Source: Saccoglossus kowalevskii
Lineage: Eukaryota; Hemichordata; Enteropneusta; Harrimaniidae
NCBI RefSeq assembly: GCF_000003605.2
Contig: NW_003155739.1
Coordinates: 486,234 to 507,964 of the forward strand
Direction of reading: 5' to 3'
DNA: 21,731 nucleotides
How positions within the stretch are numbered: the stretch's first letter is position 1; every line of letters starts with the position of its first letter. Position numbers and translations under genes: made by a program. Under the pieces are notes generated by a model, which saw only the letters and a program-made list of their open reading frames with translations, ran no database searches and was not told the DNA's origin. Shown one piece after another: positions 10,401-18,840 of this stretch.

Positions 10401-12723
10401 ACATCCTAAAGAAAATGTTGTTTTAATGTTGCTTCATTAGAAATTGTTAGCATATATTGGGTAAAAGGTGTGACTACTAACAAAAGAAAACAAATCAACA
10501 TTAACGACGTTACATTGTACAACGCTTCATGTATTGTAAAATTAAATTTACCTGTGCTCCAAGCAGTCCTTCTCGCAGTCTAGGAATGTCTGTGTGTCCA
10601 TAGTCTCCAAATTTGTCTCTTGTACTTGTACGCAGATCAATGTTTTGTAACACGTTATCAAAATGGTTCTTCAGTTGCCATGGCAAATCATTGTGACTGA
10701 ATGAAAAAGAATTGTATGAACATAAAATATTGAATTTATTAGCTGTGTTTGTCATGAGTTGTATATGGTTATCAACTGGAAGCATAAATACTTCTATTTT
10801 ATTCACGATTGGTCGGAAATCTGGTATACTAGCTCATGAACATAACACAAGTGATAACAAGTCTAAAAACGCTGTTCTTTTGGTAAATAACTACTACATT
10901 TATATGAAAACATGCTGGTATATATTAAACACATATATTAGGCCATGTAATATGTGTTTTATAACAAATTTCACGTTCATGCTGTGCGAAGCCCGGCGTG
11001 GAATTGCCAGAGGAACGTGCACAGATCGTCTGCTGTCTTCTTCTCGACGTCTGCTAGGGGTGTCCCGAATTTCTTCACAAAACGATGTAAAGACGCTTCT
11101 AGAAAACCTGATAGCGTCCTTCGTCTTCGATGCATCTTTATTTTCTACTAGTGTGTCAAGTTCTTCTTCTGAACTGAAGCTAAATCGTTCAGTCTTTCGA
11201 GGCGGACCACCGATATCAGCGACCGAACTAGCAGACGACATATTGGAAATCACACGATCAGGTGACAAGTGACGTCATCCCCGGGCACTAGTTGATGTAC
11301 TAGTCTCCCTAGTAATTTCCCTGGCGCTACTATGTGATTCTGTTTTGACCAATTACAGTACAGTATTAACGAGTGATGTGTTATAAATTCAAATGTTCCA
11401 CCCTTGATGGAATCACGAACGACCGAGGAATACCTAATGAACTGCTCGCATGCGCATGCGCTTGCACCATGAATCACTGGAACGTACTTGATATAAATTG
11501 TGCATGTTTCATAAACAATGAATTTATTTGACAATATATCATAAAGTTTAAAATAGCATGTAATATCGAAAATAAAGTCTACCTACATTGCTTCTTAAAA
11601 GAATTCTAAGGTAACATGTTATTTGTTGCGTTAAACAAAACTTGGAAATGAGAACTAACCTTTAATGGCGTAATGACTTGACAGGTTGTACATGGAAGTA
11701 ATTTAATACGTGATATGATTAGGATAAAGACCCTGTACCCGGACTCGTTCGGGATTTAAAGTGTGACTCGTGATAGAATATCGAGGACACAGGCCATATG
11801 CAAGACTTTATATTGAGAAGAGTTCTAGCACGAGAACTTTATTCGACTTAAAATCAGCATCATGTATAGATATGTATGTTAGGGAAAGTCTCATACTTTT
11901 GAAAGTATTCGGCGAGTCCTGTCAACAGCAATTTTGCATGAATTTCGAACCGAACCATGCCCCTATTTTGAAATGGATTCTATGTTCTAAAAGTCGCGGA
12001 GCAGTACACATAATCACATGATCGTTGACCTATCGAATATATCCCCCAAACCAAGAACCAGCATCGTGTTCCAGACAGCTCAACGTACAGCATGTCTATC
12101 ATAGCGCCTGGGTGTTTGCTACTAAGTTAGTGTTTGCGAACTGTATGTGATTCGACGGTGCAGTCGGTGAGGCCCACCATAATTACCCGCCGTTCGATGT
12201 GATTCGACGGTGCAGTCGGCGAGGCCACCCGCCGACTGATAAAATGCGAACACTGGATCGTGATGCATAATCAATATTTTGACAGAAAACGTATGAGAAC
12301 ACAATGCTAATACAAGTCAAAGAACAACTGGTGACTAGCTTTGAGTTGATTATGACTATATAGTGTACATAAAGTCCCGCAATGGAGTATTCTAATTGAC
12401 CGTACAGCATAAACTAAATTTCAAACATTGTTACGTCCCTTGAACCTTTTTTCAACCAACATTATAACTGACCATCTTCCGATAAAAACAAACACTGAAT
12501 CATATAGTGCATAATGTATATTTTGTACAAAATCAGACAAGATCACTCACCCATCCACGAGAGGCACTTCCTTCATCAGTTTTTTCGCCGTGTCAATGTC
12601 TTTTGTTGACCTTGACAACGGCAAAGCGATTGCCGTCGCAATGACGGCTACTCCTACAAGAGTTATACCTACAACAACAGCAACAATTATCCATTGTGAC
12701 GACTTCTTCTGAGAAAATGACAT
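4383..12723 (-). CDS. Gene A: M19 membrane dipeptidase (renal dipeptidase family), ten exons, complete
   Basis: M19 enzymes are zinc metallopeptidases that hydrolyse dipeptides, typically at the cell surface; vertebrate members also act on cystinyl-bis-glycine and leukotriene D4. The exons are 12723-12551, 10696-10552, 9432-9300, 9200-9050, 7981-7924, 7230-7054, 5924-5828, 5363-5288, 5145-5010 and 4484-4383. All introns are GT-AG, with phases 2,0,1,2,0,0,1,2,0. The spliced CDS is 1248 nt, 415 aa plus stop, close to the usual family length of about 410. Family metal ligands can be placed at H59 and D61 (HND), E168 (VEGGH), H237 (DLSHVS) and H258 (FSHSSAY). The catalytic-site Asp is D331 (GSDYDG). 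C114 and C197 match a known family disulfide. Residues about 11-34 form one membrane segment. No hydrophobic tail follows the CRTYVYEP end, so the protein looks like a type II anchored enzyme, not a GPI-linked one. Which member of the family it corresponds to is not resolved. Confidence 0.95.
5010..5145 (-). CDS. Gene A exon 9: GLEDVSxFPDL C-terminal segment
   Basis: It encodes the end of T337 and residues 338-382. [39 protein letters not shown] and SKAEE match the conserved C-terminal helical region of M19 dipeptidases. The acceptor is TTACAG and the donor is GAAGAG|GTGAGT, phase 0. Confidence 0.95.
5288..5363 (-). CDS. Gene A exon 8: GSDYDG segment
   Basis: It encodes D312 to part of T337: [20 protein letters not shown] followed by DGVT. 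D331 in GSDYDG is the active-site Asp in M19 enzymes. The acceptor is ATTATAG and the donor is ACTAC|GTATGT, phase 2. It is 91% identical to gene B exon 8 (7 of 76 bases differ), which carries a stop at the R318 codon. Confidence 0.94.
5427..5490. mobile_element. MITE family 2 left-end fragment in gene A intron 7
   Basis: TTAA followed by AGGGCGACAGTCGTCGTGCC, then TATGGGACTCGTACTCAT, resembles the left terminus and subterminal part of the copy at 9859. No matching right end was found, so it is probably truncated. The right border is approximate. Confidence 0.6.
5658..5833 (-). repeat. 21-bp tandem array carrying copies of the exon 7 splice donor
   Basis: On the minus strand about nine units of roughly ATGTTGCAG|GTATGTTATATT follow one another, the first being the true exon 7 end (5828/5827). 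Donor-like junctions recur at exon-end positions 5807, 5786 (GC donor), 5765, 5744, 5723, 5702, 5681 (GC) and 5660 (degenerate). The spacing is 21 bp each time. The reading frame stays open from exon 7 through the fifth unit (repeating GMLYYVA) and then meets TAA. The array therefore arose by duplication of the exon-intron junction. Confidence 0.9.
5828..5924 (-). CDS. Gene A exon 7: VMVNFY segment
   Basis: It encodes residues 280-311 plus one base, from [18 protein letters not shown] to NIKDVA. VMVNFY is a family signature, and N301-I-T is a potential N-glycosylation site. The acceptor is TATTACAG and the donor is GCAG|GTATGT, phase 1. Exon 8 then completes the Asp codon (VADHIEHL). The donor is the first unit of a 21-bp tandem array that repeats it. 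Confidence 0.94.
6922..7036. mobile_element. MITE family 1, copy 2, beside the gene A exon 6 donor
   Basis: TTAA at 6922-6925 and 7033-7036 bounds a 115-bp element with the same inverted termini (AGCGGGGGAGTCGTCACCTG at the left end, its near-complement at the right). The central block GTGTCATTGTTTACAAACAA is shared with the other copies. It has a shorter interior than copies 1 and 3. It sits in intron 6, ending 17 bp from the exon 6 splice donor. Confidence 0.85.
7054..7230 (-). CDS. Gene A exon 6: DLSHVS and FSHSSAY zinc-ligand segment
   Basis: It encodes residues 221-279. It carries [15 protein letters not shown] (H237), [11 protein letters not shown] (H258) and [15 protein letters not shown], a very well conserved M19 block. 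The spacing of 21 residues between the two histidines equals that in human DPEP1. The acceptor is TGTTTCAG and the donor is CTAGTG|GTGAGA, phase 0. A MITE begins only 17 bp into the following intron. Confidence 0.96.
7841..7892. mobile_element. MITE family 2-like end next to the gene A exon 5 donor
   Basis: TTAA at 7841 followed by AGGGAGGTTGTCGTCGTCGC resembles the family 2 terminus with several changes. No inverted partner is visible, so it is a remnant or a diverged subfamily. It ends about 30 bp from the exon 5 splice donor. Confidence 0.5.
7924..7981 (-). CDS. Gene A exon 5: 58-bp exon with ADNW...GLTDWGK
   Basis: This short exon supplies the last base of W201 and residues 202-220 ([19 protein letters not shown]). 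It bridges TPWADNW to the GL(S/T)xxGxxVIxEMNRLGM motif of the family. The acceptor is CCAACAG and the donor is GAAAG|GTACCA, phase 0. Without it the exon 4 and exon 6 phases (2 and 0) would not match. A MITE-end-like sequence starts a few tens of bases downstream of the donor. Confidence 0.9.
8425..8514. repeat. 90-bp foldback
   Basis: The left arm ATGTTATTACTAGGGTATC and the inverted right arm ATGTTATTACGAGGATACC enclose about 50 bp. The outer 10 bp are identical. It resembles a very short inverted-repeat element in gene A intron 4; no clear target duplication was seen. Confidence 0.6.
9050..9200 (-). CDS. Gene A exon 4: VEGGH zinc-ligand segment
   Basis: It encodes residues 151-200 plus two bases of W201. 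It holds [20 protein letters not shown], where E168 is the bridging metal ligand in this family, and [12 protein letters not shown] with the conserved C197. The acceptor is ATGCAG and the donor is CCATG|GTAAGA, phase 2. Only 99 bp of intron separate it from exon 3. Confidence 0.95.
9300..9432 (-). CDS. Gene A exon 3: [11 protein letters not shown] segment
   Basis: It encodes residues 107-150 plus one base. The FWxxYxxC segment, followed by an amphipathic helix ([16 protein letters not shown]) and [11 protein letters not shown], is characteristic of animal membrane dipeptidases. C114 is the partner of C197 by family analogy. The acceptor is CTTTAAG and the donor is CAAG|GTAGGA, phase 1. Confidence 0.93.
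9855..10153. mobile_element. MITE family 2, full-length copy in gene A intron 2
   Basis: A 291-bp core (9859-10149) has 31-bp inverted ends that differ at four positions, starting AGGGCGGTGGCCGTCGCGCC on the left and AGGGCTGTAGCCGTCGTGCC on the reversed right end. The right flank is TTAA and the left flank is ATAA, consistent with a TTAA target duplication with one mutation. No transposase is encoded. Confidence 0.8.
10552..10696 (-). CDS. Gene A exon 2: HxD zinc-ligand segment
   Basis: It encodes residues 58-106, starting HNDLPWQL and ending REGLLGAQ. H59 and D61 are the first two metal ligands of M19 peptidases. The acceptor is a pyrimidine-rich TTTTTCATTCAG and the donor is CAG|GTAAAT, phase 0. 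The [14 protein letters not shown] stretch matches the family's TDIPRLR-type motif. Confidence 0.93.
10977..11241 (-). pseudogene. Crypton / DUF3504-type recombinase N-terminal fragment, frameshifted
   Basis: Within gene A intron 1 an ORF starts at the ATG at 11241 ([12 protein letters not shown]), then reads [18 protein letters not shown] and [17 protein letters not shown]. This is the E-L-(x)n-E-N-K-D-x-K-x-T-K-x-x-I pattern typical of the N-terminal region of Crypton-derived tyrosine recombinase proteins in animals. After a T4 run on the coding strand (11082-11079) the likeness continues one frame over ([20 protein letters not shown], then [13 protein letters not shown]) to TGA at 10979-10977. 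One extra T explains the shift. No catalytic recombinase domain follows, so this is a fragment. The assignment is from pattern memory and not from a search. Confidence 0.55.
12145..12238. repeat. 53-bp tandem duplication with a perfect GC-rich hairpin
   Basis: TGTGATTCGACGGTGCAGTC occurs at 12145 and 12198, with matching continuation of about 33 bp. The second copy forms a perfect 9-bp stem, CAGTCGGCG (12213-12221) with CGCCGACTG (12230-12238), around an 8-base loop. The stretch is much more GC-rich than its surroundings in gene A intron 1. Confidence 0.75.
12551..12723 (-). CDS. Gene A exon 1: cytoplasmic tail, membrane anchor, start of peptidase
   Basis: It encodes residues 1-57 plus two bases of G58. 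The ATG at 12723 has A at -3 and is followed by a short Lys/Ser-containing stretch ([10 protein letters not shown]). A hydrophobic run follows at residues 11-34, then a linker leading to PLVDG. The donor GATGG|GTGAGT leaves phase 2, which exon 2 completes as the conserved VDGHNDLPW. The frame extends upstream through a GTG but has no earlier ATG in that stretch, so this ATG is preferred. Whether the hydrophobic run is a signal anchor or is cleaved cannot be decided by eye; no clear cleavage site follows it. Confidence 0.9.
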
Positions 12724-12826
12724 TTTGAGGTAAAAATATGGCGATAGCGGTCGATTCACGACGTACGGACCTTACTGACAAATATGTATTCTATACTGAA
12801 CGCCAACGACTTCAAGTCGCGTCTGT

Positions 12827-12852
12827 CCAATCAGCTTATTATCCCCGCCCCC
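12827..12852 (-). promoter_or_regulatory. Probable gene A proximal promoter: GC box and CCAAT box
   Basis: About 105-130 bp upstream of the gene A ATG the minus strand reads GGGGGCGGGG (12852-12843), and then ATTGG, an inverted CCAAT box (12831-12827), in a GCTGATTGGAC context. The spacing from the start codon suits a short 5' UTR. No clear TATA box is seen. This is inferred from motifs only. Confidence 0.45.
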
Positions 12853-13032
12853 AAAATTCGGCAGCAACTTATATTGCGGAAATAACAACATTCAAGTTTT
12901 TGACTTTTTTTAAACTGAGAAAAAACAACCAAACCAAAAAAATTATTAAATGTATAACCACTCTGGAAGTGTGATGGGTATTCAATTCAGATTCTTTGCA
13001 GTGGTCCTAAAATAGTAGTCAGTTTAATTTTT

Positions 13033-13160
13033 TTAAAGCGATTTAACTTTTTGGTATGCTGGGTCTATAGGTCATATGAAAAGTAACAGTGGTAAACTAA
13101 TAGACCATCTGTCAAAAGTTGACAGCCCGCATAACAACTAGTTGCTGGGCATCTTGACAT
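13033..13160 (+). repeat. Left member of a diverged direct-repeat pair
   Basis: About 130 bp with GGTATGCTGGGTCTATAGGT, GTGGTAAACTAATAGACCAT and CATCTTGACAT match 14976-15105 at roughly 75-80% identity in the same orientation. The pair brackets about 1.8 kb. Terminal repeats of a decayed element or an old segmental duplication would both fit. Confidence 0.7.
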
Positions 13161-13212
13161 AATTCCTACTGGTAATCATCTGCCCTACCCTGCTATAGAA
13201 TGGAACGACTCT

Positions 13213-13290
13213 ATGAGTCACTTCAAATTGATTGGTTGTAGTCCAAATTAGCTACCCAATCACAATAAATCCTTGATGGCTCTATAAAAA
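13213..13290 (+). promoter_or_regulatory. TATA/CCAAT promoter-like site
   Basis: On the plus strand an AP-1-like TGAGTCAC (13215) is followed by ATTGGTTG (about 13230), CCCAATCAC (about 13256) and TATAAAAA (13283-13290). The order and spacing are those of a TATA-driven RNA polymerase II promoter. It lies 50-130 bp after the left direct repeat. No convincing ORF follows on the plus strand. Confidence 0.35.
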
Positions 13291-14975
13291 ACAATCTAAT
13301 TTGGAATCTAAAGAGCTAGAAACCGGTACCAAAGAACCCATCTTTGAATCTCTATATAGAGGACTTGCTACCTTAGCATTTGGAACCTTTAAAAACTGAC
13401 TAATCTTAACGATACAGATTTCCATCTTCAGTTCTCTAGTTTTGTGACACTGGCTATCAAGGTATTGAAAGTAAGTGACTTCTCTTTCTCAATAAGGCAC
13501 ATAGAAAAATACTCTGGCAAGTTTACAAGGCCTACTTCGAGCAATGCGCATTGATGAACAACTGGAAATGAGACACACAAAGTATCTGATGGTAGGTTTA
13601 TCAGAGTTGGTTCAAACGGATTTGACAGTAGCACGACCAGGGCTGGTGAAATATCATATTGGGAATTGACCTGTAAACTAGACAGGAGATTTAGGCTTGG
13701 CAGGCGGAAACATATGCAGCTGAGTTGAGAAGCAGACAAAGGAAACAAAAAAGAATTTGCTAGAATTTGGGAAAGAGAATAAGAGAACTGAGTGAAATGC
13801 TCTAGCAAGAGGATTTGCAGGAAGGCGCTTTTGTTTATCTAAAGCCCCTCAACACAGCCTGTATTGGAGACGCAATTCCATATGACAAAATGTTGAACCC
13901 AGGGAATCATAAATAACTTGTAGATTAGTATAGCTCCCAGCATGGATGGAATGTTATCGCTGAGATGGGAAGGGAGAATAGACACACAAGAATAGACTGT
14001 GCAGCCCTACCAATGGAAGGAAACAGAAGAAGACCAAACTGGAAAGAAAGGACGTTGGGTACAATTCAGTAACCAAACCACACCCCAGGGAAATCTAAAC
14101 CACCTCACAACCCTACAGGTTTATTGTTGAGCTACATGTACACCTCCCAATCAGATCAAGCAAACAGTGGTGGTAACATATAAGAAAGCAAAGTTTTACT
14201 ACATTTATTGTTAATATACGTAATGGGCATAAGAGTACATAATGATTTTCTTTCATTGTGAAATTCACACCCATCGTTATATGTATCAGTATCAGTATTT
14301 TTCATTACAATACGTGTTGGCAGTACAGGTTTGTTTAAAGATATTCCGTTTATTCTGGAGTGGAAAATAGTGATTTTTTGGGCATTAGACAAAACACATT
14401 GAGTGACGTGCCATTCTGTGACTCAGATCATCTTACCATTTAACTCTACTTAGGCCGAAACGTTCGTCCACCGTGCTGGAAAGACTGGTAACTAAATACA
14501 TGGGTGACATCTGAGCTGGATAGTGTATGGTAACTATATACCTGGCCCGGACTTAAATATTTTCCCCACAAAATACGAGTATACATACATTTATTAACCG
14601 TGTGTAAAAGTATACTCAGTTTATGGTTTAGTTTTTCATTTTGTGTGTAGAGTTACATACTGACAAATTGAAAGAATGATATTTGTAGCCATGGTCTGGC
14701 AAGTGACTTGTAAAAAAGGAAGATCTTGCAAACAAATTTGGTGGAATCAAAATTAAAATCCGGGGTGTTTAAAATATTTTGTCATTGTGGCAGTGTGTGT
14801 TCATGAATTTTGTCAAAAATTGTTATTTTCATTGTTGTTGCCCTGACCTGACCACAGCTGTTTCAATTTTAGTTGTTTAATAATATATATATATTAATCA
14901 GCCGGAGTCGGATGGGAAGGCTGTGTGATTGTAATTATTCTCTGCTGAGGTCCCGAAAATACTAGCCGAGTTAAG

Positions 14976-15105
14976 TTTTTAAGTGATTCGACATTATGGT
15001 ATGCTTGGTTCAAAGATCATATGAGAAATGACCGTGGTAAACTAATAGGTCATCTGTCAAAGATTGACAGCCTACATAGCAAATGTTTGCCAAGGATCTT
15101 GACAT
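14976..15105 (+). repeat. Right member of the diverged direct-repeat pair
   Basis: It holds GGTATGCTTGGTTCAAAGAT, GTGGTAAACTAATAGGTCAT and GATCTTGACAT, matching the copy at 13033. Similarity stops at about the same point on both sides, which defines a unit of about 130 bp. Confidence 0.7.
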
Positions 15106-18100
15106 TGTGTTATATATACAAACTTATGTTTATTCAACTTGGCGGTGTGCTGGAATTAGTTATTTTTAGTTAAACTTCAAATGAGGTACGAAGTCTTTGC
15201 AAACAGCATGTGTTAAAAGTCCCATACTTTTATAGTATGACGGACTTGAGTAGGTGTCCGGTGAAACGTTACTATACCCTGACGTATAGTTTATGTCATT
15301 GTACGGGAAGGGGAATTTTTATTACTAAAAGTTGGAATGAATAGTGTGCATAATTTCATGAACGCCTTGTAAGAAGTCATATTCATTGAGACAGGGAATA
15401 ACATTCCATTTATAGCAACAGAGGCCGATTGTTTACTAATAAATATTGTTTTATATTACCCTTCAAGTCAATCGTACCGGTGCTATTTGTTAATCACTTG
15501 ACTCACAATAACCAATTTAAAAAGAGGCCGCCTCTAAGTTGAGCCATATATCAATTTAATTGAACTCTCATATATCAACACTTCATCGAACAATGCATCT
15601 AGCGTTCATGACGTCAGTGTCCTGGGCCTTGTTTATTTACAATCTCACAAATAATGAGACAAGGCCACGCGAGTAATACGTTAATAGTTATGATGCCAAA
15701 ACTGTTTTCTCTTTAGTGACAATTACAAAATATATATATATATTATGCATCTAATAGAGAATAAATAACTGAACAGGTTCGCGTGCATTCTTGAACATTC
15801 TTGGCCTTCGTCAGAGCTTAGAAACAAAAATATTGATTGTATTCTAGTATATTTAAATTATTTATTTTCCATTAGATAGATTATATACTCAGATTATATA
15901 CCCTACACGTTGGCAAAACAGAGTTTAAAGTGATCTCCAAGCAACCATTGACAGAAAGCAATGCACCATAGCGTCACTGAAAACAAACATAATATAAATT
16001 TGATTAATGAGTTGATGGTTAGAGCGTTCTTGTGAAACAAATACCCCAAACTCTCGCATTTTTTTAGAAACATCCAAGATGGCGGCTAAATTGCATAACT
16101 GGTCCGAATTATTTGTTTGTTGTCTGAAAGAGGTTGGTATAAAATGGCAACATGGCATATAAATTGGATAAATGTCACGTCTATAAAACAACTATTACCT
16201 GTTTAGAAGATGTCAACCAAATCAAGAGCTGTGAAAACTTCATTGAGCGTTACACACAGATGTAAAAATCTAGTTTCAGATGAATGTGTTCAGTGGTTCT
16301 CAAGAAGACGATTTTCAAGCGTTTTTGCCATTTTTCAGGAAAACTTCTGAATTTTTCTAAATTTTAGAAGATTTGGGTTGTATAAACAAGGACTCGCAAA
16401 AATGTTTAACATTAGTGAAAGGGGCATCGTTAATCCAATACAGTGATAGTTAAATTAAGAAATATTTGGCAAATTTGATCAAACACGTATTCAATTTAAT
16501 TCTAGTTTCCGATATTTTTTTTATTGTTCTATGATCGTATAACTGCAGTTTCGTCATCCTTATTTTTAAGTAAGGCAATCAAAATGAAACACCTGTCATG
16601 GCATTGTAGTGCCTAAATGTGTATCTAATTATTCTATGGGCTCATTGACCATCTAGTAATTTAGAAATAATAATTTGTTTAGCTTTAGGAATGCAAAAAC
16701 ACAACAAACAATAGTTTCATTTGTGCATTTGAAGTAGTTGAAAGTAGTTTAATTGTTAAACCATTTATCACAAATGATCAACTACTCGCAACATTATTCG
16801 GTGACAGTATAAACTGATTACAGATATAATTTTGTGTAAAGGCACTTAACGTTGATTGGCCGATATCGAATACAGATCGACGATAATACTTATGTTATTG
16901 AATGTTACAAATGGTAATTTTGTAAGAAAATTAATTGACGAACTTTATGTTCAGATCTTTTCATTCTTAATAATTTCCTTTTAATATTTCGGAATTGTTT
17001 TGTTAGTTTCTTTGGTTTGTGTTCTTGTTTGTTGGAACTTAAGCAACCTGTAGTGTGTACGTTTCAAACAGAAAAACATATAATATTGTTATTAGCCAGA
17101 TTTGAACCCCCTAAAATACTGGTTATTGATACGACATAAATATCCCTAGAATTGTGTGATGCACTTATATGATTGATATACATATCTCGTGTTGTTGACA
17201 ATACTTTACTTGCATATTTATTGACCCTGTACCGAGAAAAACTAGATAAATAACATCCATTGAATTGTGGCGTCACTATATTTTATTCATCAGTTGGTTT
17301 ACAAGCAGTAATAACAATTTAAAACCTTCAATATATATTTCTAGGGCTCATAAAATATTTCAATCCGGTTCAAAGTACTATAGAACAAAGCAGGAAAAGT
17401 AACTTCGACTTTGTACAGAAAATCTAAACACACCTGTTCTATAAATCGTGATGGAAAGCTTCTGCGAATTCAAAATGACGTATGTCATTCAAATCGACCA
17501 TGATTGGCTCTGTAGTCGTTGGTCATATATAATACAGTAAACTCTCTTGAAAACATAATCTTCGTTGATGGTCGACTTCATATCAAAACGATTTCGACAA
17601 TTTAAACAGCCTTTGTATAACCAAGGTTACTAAAAAAACGTGGTCAGGTGTAACCCACTTATATCATATGAGTGTTTTGAAACTAGAGGGCGCGATTTAT
17701 ATGAAAGGAGGTATTTATTAATATTTTGACTACCCTTTAAATTTTGTATTGCCATTCAGACATGAGAAAACTCATATATTCAAAGTCATTGCATCACCTG
17801 TTGTGTCATTTTGTTGAAAAATGGGCGTCGACCAGTAATAAATTACCTCAATGTAACAATCTGAACTGCATCTTTCAGAATACCCTATAAATGATATCAG
17901 TAGACGGTCTCAGACCACAGAAGTCTGATACTGGCTGCCTCATTTCTGTAATTCTCCTTGTTGCATGATCTTATGTTTCGAGAAGATCCCTTGACCCCTG
18001 ACCTCTCATCGAACCCTTCTAAACTAACTTACACCGTAAATATTGATATTAATAAAATAAACAAATAATGATAATGTCCAACACCAACCTTACGAATCTT

Positions 18101-18245
18101 AAAGTTTCCGGTAAAATTCAAATATAACCGGAAATTCAAATCAAGGCAAGTTCACAATGTTCAAAGCTTTGTTCACACAGCAAATTGGACAATTGCCTCT
18201 ATGGAAATGGTGAAGAAAGCAAATCAAAAAAATTCTCAAACACTA

Positions 18246-18387
18246 TCTCAGTACATTGTTATTTACAAAATATCACGCACTACTAGATACAAAAAATATA
18301 CTAGAAACACTACCACGAAGAAGGAATGAATGCGTGCGGCGATATCGAACATACGTGCACAGACAACGTCACATATCACCACTCGGG
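18246..18387 (-). other. Gene B probable 3' UTR
   Basis: It aligns to the gene A segment at 4286-4382 apart from an insertion near 18324-18361. Conservation past the stop supports a duplication that included the 3' flank. Confidence 0.55.
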
Positions 18388-18489
18388 TCAAGGTTCATAG
18401 ACGTGGGTTCTACATTGAGAGTCTTCTCCCAATGCATCACGTGGTATGGATTCATCGATTGGCATCATGTTCGTCATAGAGTCTCGTAC
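18388..18489 (-). CDS. Gene B exon 10, terminal
   Basis: It encodes [20 protein letters not shown], then [13 protein letters not shown] and TGA. Thirty-four codons including the stop, exactly as in gene A. The acceptor is CTTATAG. Sequence similarity to gene A continues past the stop into the probable 3' UTR. Confidence 0.9.
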   Translation of the reverse strand, partial: VRDSMTNMMPIDESIPRDALGEDSQCRTHVYEP

Positions 18490-18840
18490 CTATAAGTAAA
18501 ATCAAAAAACCTAATATTCAAAGATGTCACTGCGACTCTCAATGTCGAATGATATAATTTCGGAAGTACACCATCATACAATAGTGGACTTAGTATAAGT
18601 AATCATTATATAATATAAGCCACTAGGCACTCCAAGAACATAGATACAAATTACTTAATTTCACTAGTACCTCATTACCATATTAATATGTTTTCTAATA
18701 ACACTGCACATTTATGGCATAAGCTTGAAACATAAGCTTTTTGAAAAGAGAGACCAAATTAAGTATTGACAACTCTAGTCACACAGCAAATCAAACAATG
18801 TCATTATATGGCAATGGTCTGAATCTTCTGAAAACTAATT

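Larger units (their letters stand above)
12860..18245. other. Intergenic region between gene B 3' end and gene A promoter
   Basis: No supported gene. It contains the direct-repeat pair at 13033 and 14976, the TATA-type site at 13283, AT microsatellites near 14883 and 15729, a perfect CRE (TGACGTCA, 15609-15616), a YY1-type AAGATGGCGGC near 16077, and a CTCF-core-like 14-mer at 17680. The open stretch at 13428-13808 (minus) shows no domain. Confidence 0.55.

Noticed and set aside
10712-11272. 186-codon plus-strand ORF
   Set aside because: It is antisense to the Crypton-type fragment and part of intron 1. Its protein has no recognisable motif, and the minus strand explains the constraint.
12723-12759. 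Upstream extension of gene A exon 1 to a GTG at 12759
   Set aside because: Eukaryotic initiation at GTG is unlikely, and the ATG at 12723 has a good context with the expected short tail before the membrane segment.
13428-13808. 126-codon minus-strand ORF
   Set aside because: Its protein is Leu/Ser-rich with no domain pattern, and no splice or start context supports it. The plus strand is broken by stops.
15925-16191. 88-codon minus-strand ORF
   Set aside because: No motif, AT-rich composition, and no paralogous copy. Considered as a missing dipeptidase exon but it has no family pattern.
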